Assembly: GCF_024362695.1 (NCBI RefSeq)
Contig: NC_065421.1
Location: forward strand, 8,432,598-8,496,597
Source of the DNA: Pectinophora gossypiella
Lineage: Eukaryota; Arthropoda; Insecta; Lepidoptera; Gelechiidae
Length of the DNA: 64,000 nucleotides
Direction of reading: 5' to 3'
The notes beneath the pieces were generated by a model that saw only the letters and a list, made by a program, of their open reading frames with translations, was not told the DNA's origin and did no database searches. Below are positions 21,121-32,391 of this stretch, piece after piece (the first letter of the stretch is position 1; every line of letters starts with the position of its first letter). Position numbers and translations under genes: made by a program.

Positions 21121-21940
21121 TTGGGTTATATTACGTTCGTATTACTTACATAATAATTGGCGTACATCCTCTTCATCTACCCGTGCTGCAAATGAGAAAG
21201 TCCCATTCATTATTTAGCTATTATTTAGTAACATGACTAATATTACACCATGGGCTAAGCACAAACTTGCCACTAAATAGGTACCTTACATAACGGTCCA
21301 CTAAACCCTTTTTGGACTAGAGCCAAACTCAATAACATACACATACACACATAAACTCACGCCCGTATTCCCCGAAGGGGTGGGCAGAACTACAAATAAT
21401 CAAGAAACTATTTGCAGCCACTTTTGATACACAGTCCTAAGGTGGTTAATGATAAACCGTATGATGATAGGTGATCAGTCTATCGCTCTTACAGATGATC
21501 CATCATGTTCGACAGGACGCTGTTCCTTCGGTTTACGACATGCACGGAAAGATAGGCAGCTGAACGCATTCTATGTTTTTTTTTTTACTCCCAGTCCAGC
21601 AGAGGAGTTAATTCTCAATAAGACTGGTAAGATAAGCATAGATAAGCATAGATTTACTGCATCGCAGAAGACATGAGTCTAGAAAAGTATTGACGTTTCA
21701 TCATGTAAGTAAAGCCTACAAGCTTACATGGATTTAAAATCTTTAATTAGGTACGAGGTTAAACAGATTTCTATCGCATAATTGTATTTCTTATCAAGAA
21801 AGTAAAAATTCAAGTAAACAAGTCATTTAAAATGACATTTATCATGCTTAGAATCACGCATAACGACTGCAAAGCCGCGTGCACAGTCACGGGGTGTAAA
21901 AATGTAAAAAAAACAGTCTGATCACGCTCGTTATCGCCCC
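21121..21940. other. gene-free sequence with the 5' part of a family A-like repeat
   Basis: CCCCGAAGGGGTGGGCAGAA and TTGCAGCCACTTTTGATACA at 21365-21440 resemble the 5' region of the family A copy at 14735. The rest is unrecognised. Confidence 0.4.
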
Positions 21941-22060
21941 GTATCGTTATCATTATCACTGACGTCCGTTACCGCGGCTAACGGCCGTTATGCGGATAAC
22001 GACGCAGACGCAATCGTTATCAGATAACGCCGTTATATCAGCATATCGCGCGACGGTATC
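21941..22060. other. cluster of CGTTATC / GATAACG words
   Basis: In 120 bases CGTTATC or its complement occurs at least six times, with GGCTAACGGCCGTTATGC as a local palindrome. The patch is much richer in CpG than its surroundings. Function unknown. Confidence 0.5.
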
Positions 22061-22207
22061 AGTAATCCTCCAAGTGTACTGTCTGATAGCGTTCAATGGC
22101 ACTCCAAAGATAAAATAACGAAAACAATTCTCGTCAAATCGTATTACAATATATAGGCGTTATTAATTCGCTGATAAATAACGAACGTTATACATATAGC
22201 TAGTTTA

Positions 22208-22410
22208 TCTAAATATATAAAAAGAGAAACTGTCTGACTGACATATCAACGCACAGCCTAAACGGCTAAACGTAGGCACTTGAAATTTGTAAGGGACATA
22301 GCTTAGGTACCGTAGAGATGTACTAAGAAAGGAATTACCGGAATTCCCACGGGAACGGGAATTAGCGGAAAAAATCCTTCCACGCGGACGAAGTCGCGGG
22401 CAAAAGCTAG
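22208..22410 (+). mobile_element. non-autonomous Helitron, complete, 203 bp
   Basis: Starts TCTAAATATATAAAAAGAG and ends in a hairpin CGCGGACGAAGTCGCG, ten further bases and CTAG. The base before is A and the base after is T, as expected for Helitrons, which insert between A and T without target duplication. No helicase is encoded. The terminus is the one common in lepidopteran Helitrons. Confidence 0.85.
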
Positions 22411-22429
22411 TTTTATATAACGGATTATC

Positions 22430-22650
22430 ATCATCATCATCACCAGCCCATTAACGTCCCCTCTGCTGGGGCACGGGCTTTCTCTATGGATGGATAGGAA
22501 GATCGGGCTTTATACCACCACGCGGGCCCAGTGCGGATTGGTGGTTATTAACGACTGCTAATGCAGCCGTGACCAACGCCTTAACGTGCCTTCCAAAGCA
22601 CTGAGGAGCTCGAGATGAAAACTTTTTTTTTGTTCACCCATCCTATGACC
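22430..22650 (+). repeat. SINE-like family I, nearly complete
   Basis: Runs from CATCATCACCAGCCCATTAA through GCACGGGCTTTCTCTATGGA, CGGGCCCAGTGCGGATTGGT and CCTTAACGTGCCTTCCAAAG to ACTTTTTTTTTGTTCACCCA. The CTTAACGTGCCTTCC module is shared, inverted, with SINE G. Confidence 0.7.
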
Positions 22651-22943
22651 GATATAACGGATGTGTAGTCAATATCTTTCGACGTTAAATATAAGAAGCG
22701 TTATCAATATAATTACACGGTTGCCTAATGATTGGGTAATTTGCATGTTGTTAATTGCATTTTGTCTGTTTATGTACCCACCTTATTTAGGTGGTGTGAG
22801 AATTCAAAGTGGCGACCCTTAGCCCTCAAAATACAAAACCCAGTCGCTCCCCTCTGGATACAGGGCTGCTGGCCAGGGTGGACCAGTCTATTTCACTTTG
22901 GCGCCAAATTATAATAGTACAAACCTAATTTATAATTGGTAAT
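22651..22943. other. gene-free spacer
   Basis: Nothing recognised. Confidence 0.3.
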
Positions 22944-23190
22944 CTCTAAGGTCAATGATAAATTATGAAATTCTGATTACTAAATAAAGGCAAAAAAAAG
23001 TTTTCTTTTTTCTTATTTTGATTTTTTTTAATAAAAAAAAATATAATAAGTGCAACATTTTGTCACGTTGTTTATGACGTCATAGTGTGCTTTTTCGTAC
23101 AAATTCCACAGTAATTTCGTGTTTTGACGTTTAGTAAAAAGTAACTGATTTGACTAGTTGGAAACTGCGCTATTACGTTTTAACGTGAAA
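22944..23190 (+). repeat. dispersed element B, uninterrupted
   Basis: Same order as 12090-12400 but without the inserted retroposon. It holds a perfect TGACGTCA at 23075-23082 and the empty-site sequence TTTTGACGTTTAGTAAAAAG. The TTTGACTAGTTGGAAACT end is repeated inverted at about 23198-23228. Confidence 0.75.
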
Positions 23191-23258
23191 ATAGGGTAGT
23201 TTCCAACTAGTCCAATAGTTGGAAACTACCTTATTGTCACGTTACAATATAGGGACCA

Positions 23259-23419
23259 GGGGCCTGTTTAATAAAACTTACAATTGTAAATTACAATGAC
23301 AATTTGATGTACATTGCGGAGTATGTGATTACGAATATTTTGGAGTTTCATATTAGCTACGCAATGAACATCAAATTGTCGTTGTAATTTACAATTGTAA
23401 GTGTTATTAAACAGGCCCC
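23259..23419. mobile_element. MITE with 52-bp terminal inverted repeats
   Basis: GGGGCCTGTTTAATAAAACT at the left is matched by AGTGTTATTAAACAGGCCCC at the right, and the complementarity goes on inwards through ACAATTGTAAATTACAA and CAATTTGATGT. The whole is 161 bp and can fold into one hairpin. No target duplication is obvious, so the superfamily is open. Confidence 0.85.
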
Positions 23420-23644
23420 AGATATCTCCTAAATAAGTATGTAAGTAAGTACTCAGGTTTTGAGTATGTCAGGATCGTAGCAAATAGAATTCCATAGTCT
23501 CTGCTTACACCCATGGGAAAAGGGTATCAGTTTATGTATTTGTACTTACATTGTGTATAGGTACCTACGCTATTTTACACGTGCACCTAATTACAATATG
23601 CTCTGTAGTTTCAAAAACTTCATAGTTTACGTAGAATGGGATTA

Positions 23645-23890
23645 ACTGTCTGAGAACTGATATTAGGCAGCTAAATTACTCAATTGTATAATAATATTTT
23701 ATGTTTATTTAAAAAAAAAGAACGTCTAGGACCCTGTGCCGAGATTATTCTTGCAGCTTCTTTTCCCCGGCTATACAGGTTGTGGGAAGCTGCAATAGTT
23801 TTAGGCGGATGAGACGTTCGTTATGAAAAATTGACGATTCAAAGTGTAACTATGTTACCTACTGAATAAAGATATTGTTGAATTTTAATT
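23645..23890 (+). repeat. dispersed repeat, family J
   Basis: Contains CAGCTAAATTACTCAATTGT, TTCCCCGGCTATACAGGTTG and CTACTGAATAAAGATATTG at the end, which looks like a polyadenylation signal, so the element is probably a retroposon in this orientation. Confidence 0.75.
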
Positions 23891-24414
23891 TGAATTAGAC
23901 TACTTAGGAAAATAAACTTAGACTTTAGACTTTTCGTCGGCTGGTCTATATCTTTAGTTTATAACGCGTTATATTGTAAAGTTGATAAAATAACGACTTG
24001 AAGAACACAACGGGCGTTCGAGATCTTATCATTTCAAAATAATATTGTGATAAAAGTATTCTGATACATAATATATTTGCACTCAAATGTACCAGAGACG
24101 ATTATGTCAAATTCGTCTCGCGTTAAATGACGCAATCGTAGACTTTATTTACTTATCAACAGGAAATTCCGAAATTTTCAAGTAGTCTTTTTTTTCTGGA
24201 ATTTTCTGGCCTGGTTACATAGACCTTTAGGCCACAAGTAAGTAGTCGAATATTGAATTCGTTTTGAAATTAGAAGAGTTTCGGGAATTCGACACTTGGG
24301 GAGGCACTTCTTGAATCTCAAGTTCTACAATAAATTTCGAAGCAGCAGGCTACTGAGACAGCGACAACCACAGCAAAGGCAACAGTGGCGGCAGTACAAC
24401 TTTAGATTTGGAAT
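23891..24414. other. gene-free sequence
   Basis: Nothing recognised. Confidence 0.4.
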
Positions 24415-24602
24415 TATTCTTCTTCTATCGTGTGGGTTGTGAAGTGGATTACCAACCCCATCAACCCTGGTGTCAGGGTACTATTGAGCCGCCAAAGGCC
24501 CCTGACATAGCTCATGTAACGACTACTAACTTACACCAGTAAGTAGTAACCGGAACCAACGGCCGGCCGGACAAATGAGGAGCGCTGAGGACTCTCACCT
24601 GG
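24415..24602 (-). repeat. chimera of SINE G and retroposon A
   Basis: The left part is the SINE G 3' region in reverse (TCTATCGTGTGGGTTGTGAA, CCCCTGACATAGCTCATGTA). At about 24562 it switches without a gap to family A (GGCCGGACAAATGAGGAGCG). It is either a template switch or a nested truncation. Confidence 0.6.
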
Positions 24603-24726
24603 TAAGGTGCTTCTTATTTTACAAAATACTCGTATAAAAATCTCTAAAAGAAAAAAATCTTCAATGTCGTATTTGTCCCTAGCAAATAAGAAGTAAAACC
24701 CTTCATTGACTCCACTATTGTGGCAT

Positions 24727-24782
24727 TGTCCGGCTAAGTAGTTAATGCCTCATGCAGTATATCTACGATAAGTTACGTCATC
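24727..24782 (+). repeat. 3' scrap of retroposon family A
   Basis: TTGTCCGGCTAAGTAGTTAA and CTACGATAAGTTACGTCA. Confidence 0.6.
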
Positions 24783-24794
24783 ATGATCTCTCTC

Positions 24795-25020
24795 TCCCTG
24801 ACACCAGGCAGGTCTGCATGACAACCGCGCCGCGCGCGGCGCGATTTATATTGAGCGAGCGCTTAACGATACGAATGCTATCTACGTAGATGGATGTCAA
24901 ACGGCTATTGGTCGAAGGCCATATATAATTCGCGCCGCGCGCAGCGCGGTTACCGTGCAGAGCCTACAGGGTTGATGGAGTTGGTAATTCACCTCACAAT
25001 CCACACGATAGAAGAAGATG
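24795..25020 (+). repeat. SINE G 3' region split by a MITE
   Basis: CCCTGACACCAG at 24796 and, after the MITE, AGGGTTGATGGAGTTGGTAA and CACAATCCACACGATAGAAG are contiguous in other SINE copies (compare 43130-43180). Confidence 0.7.
24806..24964. mobile_element. GC-rich MITE inserted in a SINE
   Basis: Imperfect inverted ends of about 40 bp: TCTGCATGACAACCGCGCCG at the left and, reversed, TCTGCACGGTAACCGCGCTG at the right; both continue into CGCGCGGCGCGA. The termini are unusually CpG-rich while the middle is ordinary. A possible short target duplication, CAGG, flanks it. Confidence 0.7.
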
Positions 25021-25069
25021 ATCTCTATAGCTATATCCCGTTTTTATGGGATCCGCTTACCTAATTGGC

Positions 25070-25110
25070 CGATCAGGGTGGTTAAAAAGGCGACATCAAA
25101 GCAATTTATT
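25070..25110. repeat. end fragment of MITE family E
   Basis: GGTGGTTAAAAAGGCGACAT then CAAAGCAATTTAT matches the outer end of family E. Confidence 0.5.
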
Positions 25111-25667
25111 TAAGCTGTAGTTTTAATTAATGCCGAAAGTAATATATACTATTACCTATAGGTACATCTACTACTTAGTTCAAATTTGTAACAAACACAA
25201 AATAACACAATGAACCTTCTATTCTATATACTTAATAAAATAAAAGCATAATAAAGCTAAAAAGCAATATTGTAATTTGACCTTTGCAAAAATAAATGCC
25301 CAATGTCAACATGGTTCCTGTGAAAAACGGAATAAAGCTAGGAAGATGATGATAAGTCACGTCAAGTAATAAAAGCCGAGAGAGGCGCGTCGCAGCTTCA
25401 CACTCCATACAAACTTCTTCAATTGCAACGCTTTGAACATTTCTAATATGAATATTAGTGTCACGTTCTCAAAATGAAAATAAAAAGACGCATTCAATAT
25501 TCCAAACATTTCTCACGGCCCGAGCCTCTTGGCACCACTACAACTGTGTCATAGTTCACACGCGAAATATTAATCGTATATCGATCGAATACAAATGTAT
25601 TCAACAAAAACAATTCCCAATCGTATTTACATAATGTGTTGAAAACCATACCCGCGTATATCTACTT
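25111..25667. other. gene-free, AT-rich sequence
   Basis: Nothing recognised. Confidence 0.4.
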
Positions 25668-26060
25668 TAAATTGTTCTTCGTCTATCGTGTGGGTTGTGA
25701 GGTGGATTATCAACCTCATCAGTCTTGGTGTCGGGGTTATTTTTTGAGTCAAAACGGGAATACGTACTTACATCAATAAGCAGTGACCGGGGCCAAAAGC
25801 TATTGAGCTGCCAAGACCCCTGACATGGCTCATGTAACGACTACTTACTTACATCAGTAAGTAGTAACCGGGGCCAAAGGCTTAGCGTGCTTTCCGAAGC
25901 ACGGATCATCTTACTTTCACAAAATCAGGTGATCAGCCTGTAATATACTAACCAAACTAGGGATCAAAATGTAATTTTTGTGATATTTCCTCACTGAGAT
26001 TCGAACCTGGGACCTCTGAGTAGTGAGCTCAACGCTCAACCACTGAACCGCGGAGGCCGT
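25668..26060 (-). mobile_element. tRNA-derived SINE, near full length (family G)
   Basis: On the minus strand it starts ACGGCCTCCGCGGTTCAGTG, whose GGTTCAGTGGTTGAGCG resembles a pol III A box, followed about 40 bases later by GGTTCGAATC, a canonical B box. Then comes a 300-bp body with GCTTCGGAAAGCACGCTAAG and an end CACAACCCACACGATAGACG. Part of the body (about 25765-25870) is present twice. It is the parent form of the fragments at 298, 1020, 11132, 24415, 24795 and 42948. Confidence 0.85.
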
Positions 26061-26939
26061 TAACAAATTGTTAATAAATAAATACAAATAAGTAGTAGGC
26101 AGTTTCTACCTACCAAATAACATGACAAGCAATATGATGACTAGTTAAATATTTTAAAGCCGTATTTGCAAAAGAATGAGGACATCTCCCGTACCCACTC
26201 AACTCTTAAGAGGGAAAGTACCTATCTACTAGCAACTTTGAAGTGCGGAAATATCTTATCTAATAGGTAAATCAACAAACTGCCTACCTACATTCAGACA
26301 CATAAACTCACCCAGTTTAATTAAATTTGTTCTAGAAAGGTACTTAAGTATTACATTATCAGATGTAAAAATAGACCGTCACCGTCTTTTTTTACATTCC
26401 ACATACATAAGTACCACTTTTTTTTGTAAGTACTGTCCGACCAAGATGTTAATTCGGCAAAACAATAAGTTAGGTACGTAAAAAGAAAATGAATTTGTAC
26501 CTAGTCCTTTCCAAGCACGGAATAGAAGAAAGAGGTTGGAAGGGCCAAGTGAGCACGAAACGCGCGCCATGCAAGTATGAGCAAATAGTTCATACTCCAA
26601 CTTCGCACTCCACTCGTCCGCAAACTTTACGACGCACGGAGCTGCGCGATAGTATATTAAAAGGTCGTCTTATGGATTATGACTTGCTCGGCAAAAAATC
26701 AAGTATCGACGATCATGCAAGTAGATACCTACTTTTCACATAAAAGCTAAAAACCTTAGTAAGTATGATTTATTTGTTTATAACTATGATTACAACTGTA
26801 AGTTACCATACAGGCATGCGCCCAAGGCGGTAACTTAGACTAACATACCTACATAAACTTAGAAAATAACACATATTCACATAATAATGAAAACATAATT
26901 AACAATTTAAATTAACACAAAACACAAACCATAATTTAA
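26061..26939. other. gene-free, AT-rich sequence
   Basis: An open frame at 26489-26743 has no similarity I recognise and no splice context. Nothing else. Confidence 0.4.
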
Positions 26940-27002
26940 TTACCGACTTCAAAAAAGGAGGAGGTTCTCAATTCGACCGTATATTTTTTTTTTTTTTTTT
27001 TT
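26940..27002 (+). repeat. ACCGACTTCAAAAAAGGAGG repeat with T-run
   Basis: ACCGACTTCAAAAAAGGAGG, AGGTTCTCAATTCGACCGTA and a run of 18 T form a piece of a dispersed repeat that is very common in Lepidoptera. Confidence 0.6.
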
Positions 27003-27289
27003 ATGTACACATGATCGACTATTTATCAAAAAAATACTGTTGTATACAGTACCTATCTTACGAAAAATAATAATGAAATTGCAGCCTTTCACATAAAATA
27101 TACATTGCCGGTATAGTGGCTAGAAGCAGTAGAGCTATCGTAGTTATATGTTTGCAGGAGTAGAAGTAAAAGAGAGTGCGGTTGAATCGGCGACAGCGGT
27201 TCTCATACAAGATGCGCGTTAAGGCCTTTCCACTATTTCTTCTATTCCGTATTTTCACGTATAATAAGGCCGATAAAGCTAGTATATGG
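27003..27289. other. gene-free spacer
   Basis: Nothing recognised. Confidence 0.3.
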
Positions 27290-27395
27290 GCGGAAGGCAA
27301 GAGGGAAACCACTACCCTATTTTTCCCTAAAAAAGTAGCATGAAAAATGCTGCACCGACAAGAGCGTGGCTGTTAAATTGATGGTGATGATGATG
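27290..27395 (+). repeat. dispersed repeat, family K, 3' part
   Basis: GGGCGGAAGGCAAGAGGGAA, GCTGCACCGACAAGAGCGTG and a GATGGTGATGATGATGA tail match 8925-9110. Confidence 0.65.
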
Positions 27396-27934
27396 AATAA
27401 GGCCGATATTACCGCCGACGTATTCTGAGAAACAGACATTAAGAGTTGCCATAAACCTAAATCCATTTGTAGGCATTACGTTGCATAATAACAATGAATC
27501 ATAACATGACACAGAACTCGAGCAAGATCCCGCTTTCACACTCTCAGGGATTCCCTTGCGCTAAACTAAAAGTGAAGTGAACGAACACAGACTGGCTCAA
27601 TGGCATCAATATGCATGAGATCATTGTAATTCTGGACCTGGTACTTCACTAACCAGGCACTACGTTATCAAATACACTCGAATACAACTTTATAATAATA
27701 ATAATAAGTCACCGCCTGCTCATTGTATCCATGTTACCAACATTGGTCGGTGCCATAGTCCCGCATAGCCCCAGTATCCGGTCCACTAACCCCCAACCCA
27801 ATAGCCCAGTTCCCTTTGTTCCCATAATCTGCAATAGTCCTACACGAACCGAGGATTGTCTTTGGGTGCACTCCCATAGTGTATACAGGGATAATCGCCG
27901 GTTGGTGTCACTTCACATTTAAGTAGATTAAACG
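27396..27934. other. gene-free; probably old LINE sequence
   Basis: It lies directly upstream of a LINE 3' end and is more GC-rich than its flanks (for example 27725-27900), so it may be the untranslated 3' region of the same element. No protein similarity seen. Confidence 0.35.
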
Positions 27935-28030
27935 ACAATGCCGCCATTTGCCATGTACCTAGTTAAGAGTCTTTTGTAGGTAATGATTTCTTTTTCTTTT
28001 TGTGCAATAAAGTATATTTGTATTGTAGAA
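27935..28030 (+). repeat. 3' end of a non-LTR retrotransposon (family L)
   Basis: ATGCCGCCATTTGCCATGTA, CCTAGTTAAGAG and TTTTGTGCAATAAAGTATAT match 15455-15560. Confidence 0.7.
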
Positions 28031-28094
28031 GGTATAAGGTAACGTCTGACTGCCCCAATCGGGGATATAGTCGTGAGCTTATGTTATATTATGC

Positions 28095-28465
28095 TATTCA
28101 ATTCAAATTCAAAAATATATTTATTTAGTAGGTAACATAGTTACACTTTGAATCGTCATTTTTTACATAACGAACGTCTCATTCGCCTAAAACTACTACA
28201 TTAAAAAAAAAAAGTTTATTCAGGTAAAATCCACGACACACATATACATTTAAAACATGAAAATATACACACATTACATTAATATTTAGTTGGAAAACAT
28301 AAAGGTATATGGGTGCCGCAGCTCACCAAAAAAGGCCAGGGTTCAGTGAAAATTTACCCAGAGGGCAACACTGATTTTCAACCCACGCCGATCGGTGAAA
28401 CGCGAGCTTCTCACAACCTGTATAGCCGGGGAAAAGAAGCTGCAAGAAAAACCTCGACACAGGGC
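28095..28465 (-). repeat. family J copy interrupted by an A-tailed insertion
   Basis: The outer parts (AGTTACACTTTGAATCGTCA and ACAACCTGTATAGCCGGGGA) are contiguous in the other copies. Between them, 28199-28402 is an insert which on the minus strand ends AATAAAC followed by a T-rich run, i.e. a retroposed fragment of another element. Confidence 0.7.
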
Positions 28466-29399
28466 CCTAGACTACAGTATTTATACAGATAATCATATTA
28501 TAGCGTTCATATGTCACTATATAAATTCTTCTCTACAGCGATTACACTTACTCTATGACACACCACATCTGTATTAGAAATATCGCCACAAAGTAGCTAG
28601 GTACCTACTTAGAGGAGTACGTTACAAACCTATCGTTACTTTACATAACGTAACGGCTAATCTGTAATCCTTTAAAACCTTCATAATATATCAATGTACT
28701 TACATACAGATTAGTATATTACATTGAACTAATATAAAATACGTTTTTATTGGTGTTATATAAATTCGAGGATTTATTGCGCTGAATTGAACAATGTACT
28801 TACATAATTATTTATTATTACCTACCTTACAATCGATAGTATATTTGTACCTACCTACCTTTGTTTTCGTAATAATAACTACGTACCTCTCTATAAGATA
28901 GTCGTGGTAAAGTATGATCGAATGCAGAGATCGAAGAGATTCATGCTCTGGGTCCGGTTGCTTGAGGGCTGAGGGCGACCTGTGCCCGGCAGTGGGACGT
29001 ATATAGGCGGCTATATTTTATGTTATGTTTATAAATATGTAGTTATGCTGTTTAGAGTGTCGAAATCCCAGATCTTGCGCCATAAAATGTAAAGTAAGCT
29101 ACTATATTTTCTGGACAAATTTTGAGTAGCGACATCTAGTATTGAGTAGCTGAAGTTCTAAACATAATGTTGTTTTACGCATGGTATCATGGTTTTGCGG
29201 TTAGACTAAAGTTTCATTCTACCTGATAACAGATGGCGCCGATACAGTATTTCAAATGTCAAAAGTCATAATAAATGGCCCTTCCTTTAATTTTTTATCA
29301 GTATTTTAGGGCGTTTTTGCTTACATTTCGTGAAACAAAAGTATCTTTTTAATTTACAACATAGTTAGGATTACACAATTATTTCAAACTATTGGCGCG
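28466..29399. other. gene-free sequence with one family H scrap
   Basis: A reversed scrap of family H (GCAGTGGGACGTATATAGGC) lies at 28975-29035. The rest is unrecognised. Confidence 0.4.
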
Positions 29400-29599
29400 C
29401 ATGCTTATTCCTTGGAAGGTCAATGCGCATAGTCAAAACATTGCGCATTCCGTTCGTGGCTAACCTCATCAACTCGATCGACCTGCTACCAGCCTGCTGT
29501 CAGTGCTCGCCAGTGCTGTATTTTGGTGCCTAGTGGGAGTGCTAAGTGTCTTCGACGGCTTTTGTTTTACTTAGGTGCTAGTTAAAAATAGAATTTCAG
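29400..29599 (+). other. candidate promoter and untranslated first exon
   Basis: A moderately GC-rich block ending at a strong donor, TTTCAG|GTGAGTG (GT at 29600). It contains TCAGT at 29500-29504, the arthropod initiator word. There is no open frame of note. The SNAP-25 coding start lies one base after a splice acceptor, so an upstream untranslated exon is needed; this is the best candidate I see, 17 kb away. Not proven. Confidence 0.3.
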
Positions 29600-29601
29600 G
29601 T

Positions 29602-31340
29602 GAGTGAACTGTTGTTTTGTTTCCGGCATTTTATTTCATTTCTTTCACCAGAAACTTGAAATTATCTTACATTTTACTTTTTCTCTTGACGTTTATTCTA
29701 ACTGTAATGTATGAAAGTCTTATGTTATGTAGGTATGTAGAACGATAAACTGCAGAATTTGTATGTTTAGAGTGTGATGTCATGGAACTGTTTGTCTGCT
29801 TTCTATGACGGTTCTCGATTTCCACTTATCTAAACGATATGCTCCCCTACTTTGTTATCTAGAAATTGATATTCATCTTTAGATTGAATCCATTACAGAA
29901 GTAACACTCATGTATTTTAAGAATAGAATACAAGTAATTTATATAGGTACGTAAAAAGATCCTATAGGTACCTACCTACCTATGTATTTATTTATGTAGA
30001 AGTACAACTAGAATGTAAGACAACTTTTTAGGTTTATAAAATTGAGACACTAAATATAAATAAAGTACAATAGGTACAATACACTATTCTTTATTGCACA
30101 GACAAACAAAAAAAATAAATATACAAAACAAGGCCTTATTGCTAAAGTATCAATTTTCCAGACAACCATTGGGTGGTAGGATATAATTAATTAAATAGCA
30201 TAAAAGTGCCCGTTTGAAATATTTAAAAAAAATATGTTTCAACACAATTAGGTACCTATGCGCAGCAACGCTCCTTTGTTTAAGAAAAGACTATAAGGTG
30301 ATGAAAATATTTCCCATTTGTTCAAACTAGGTAAGGTACCTTTATATTCCCCCTTCAACCTTAGTCACTGACCACATATTTTCCTGATAGTATTTGTGTT
30401 TGATTACATACAGCCGTAAACATTCCTGCCAAGTACCTAATAATGCCATATGAGGCAAATCCACAATAAAAAAGAAACATACCTAACAAACAAAAGAAAT
30501 GTAACAAAATACTAATTATACTCATAACACCTCATAACAGAAAAAGTCATTCAGAATTATTTATTGTTTAAAGTTTATTTATTTTTATTTATTAGGCACA
30601 TAAACAGTACAAACACACAACAGTTAATATAACTTTCTTATAACTAGTGCTAGTACTAATTTATTTTGTTTATGTAAGTACTTATTTGGTAAAAATAACC
30701 AAATATGAAGTGGTCTAAAATTCTGCACTCTTAAACCAATAGAAAACCCAGGTTACAAGCCTATACTGTTTATAAAAAAATATACCTATGAGTAAGAACC
30801 GTCCGAGATGAATGAATCACTGATGACGTCAGTAGGTATTCAGTATGTTCACTCTAATTCCATAAGGACAATGGTACAACATTTTTCCAAATAAGTAGAT
30901 TGGTGGTATGCTTTCATCATTAATTTTTACCATTACTAACCATTATGGTAAATAAAATATAAAATATGCAAAAAAAAATTCTAAAAAAATCTACATTTTT
31001 AATATAGGTTGCATAAATCGATTATATTAATAATAATCTAATCATAAATAAGTTTATAATTTAATAATAATAAGTGCTTAAAATTTTTATAAGCAAAATA
31101 CTGGAACTAAAAGAAAAATTAACTTTCTAAAAATTATCTTTCTAAAAGAAAAAATACTCATAATAATCATCACACACTGTTTTATTGAAAACATACTTAT
31201 TATAAAAGTGTTCTCCTTAATTAAAGGTAATTAAAAACAAACCATACTTACCAAAATAAAATAATTACCAACCAGTCTCGAAGCAAAACATGTTATTATA
31301 GAGTAATAATAAAATTGATCCGACTTTCTTGGTAAAGTTT
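29602..31340. other. gene-free, AT-rich sequence
   Basis: Contains a reversed LINE end of family L at 30085-30175 and a family A scrap at 30423-30470. If the candidate exon at 29.4 kb belongs to SNAP-25 this is its first intron. Confidence 0.4.
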
Positions 31341-32027
31341 TATTTCATCATCATCAGCCGTACGACGCATGTCTCACGTAAGCGTTTATTGCACTACCAA
31401 TCCATCGGTCATCTATCTCGATGCGTCAAGGTCACGAGCTCGGACATCGGGATCGGGTAGTGTAGCTCATCTGTGGGCCACGATTTCGCCATACATTTTA
31501 TACCTATGTCAAAAGTACTCTAAACCGGCGAGGGTACATGAAGTCTTTGATGAAAGTGGAAGAAGCGAAAGTGGCGCGTAAGGATCGTAGTAGGTAGAAT
31601 TACATGGTCTTTGAAAACCCCAACGGGAACTCGACGTGATCGTATGTATGTATGTTATTACCTACACCTGATGCGAGAGCCCACGTCCTTGAATCTTGTG
31701 TTTAAACCCTTTAGGGATATTACCTCAATAGGTACAGTTCACAAGTTCTACGGCCGCTGATGATGACTTGACCGGTGAGGTGGACGATTTCTTTCCTTCA
31801 GCCTTTATAGGTAACTCTTAGCGCATTCCTGGCTGATTCTCATGAGCAGCTTCACCCTTGAAAATGTCATCTTAAACATTTTACCGCATAAGAATCCTCA
31901 CCTTTTGACGAAAATCTACAATTAGTCACTTGAAATAATTGAAAATAGTTTATATTTAAATAGAGTTTTCGATGAAAGTTATGAGTATGACGATTGAATG
32001 TGCATATATACGTAATATAGGGGTAAG

Positions 32028-32114
32028 GGACGACCCAAAAAAGTGTGGGTGGATTGTGTAAAGAAGGATATGTGTGTGAAAGGTGTGAGTATCGAGATGA
32101 CGACTGACAGCTGA
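32028..32114 (+). pseudogene. C-terminal scrap of an RTE-like LINE polymerase
   Basis: GRPKKVWVDCVKKDM, then VKGVSIEMTTDS and a stop. This GRPKK-W-D-CVK motif followed by GVS-EMT is typical of the C-terminus of lepidopteran RTE-like LINEs. The same scrap is duplicated at 32780-32866. Confidence 0.7.
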
Positions 32115-32289
32115 ATGGAAGAGGAATACACGTACAGTCATGAGTAATATCATGTACCCATCTCGATGCGTCATCTATCTCGATGCGTCAAGGTCACGAG
32201 CTCGGACATCGGGATCGGGTAGTGTAGCCCATCTGTGGGCGGGGCCACGATTTCCCCATACATTTTATACCTATGTCGAAAGTACTCCA

Positions 32290-32391
32290 AACCGGCGAAG
32301 GTACATGAAGTCGTTGATGAAAGTGGAAGAAGCGAAAGTGGCGCGTAAGAATTACATGGTCTTTGAAAACCCCAACGGGAACTCGACGTGA
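32290..32391 (+). pseudogene. second LINE C-terminal scrap
   Basis: RRRYMKSLMKVEEAKVARK, then a stop after NGNST and a GTATGTATGTATG tail. It has the form of the terminal VEEA block seen better at 41554-41680. The first copy of the duplication carries the same scrap at about 31530-31640 with a 15-bp insert. Confidence 0.65.

Noticed and set aside
31956..32174. Minus-strand frames duplicated at 32708-32905
   Set aside because: They are opposite-strand readings of LINE-derived sequence in a tandem duplication.
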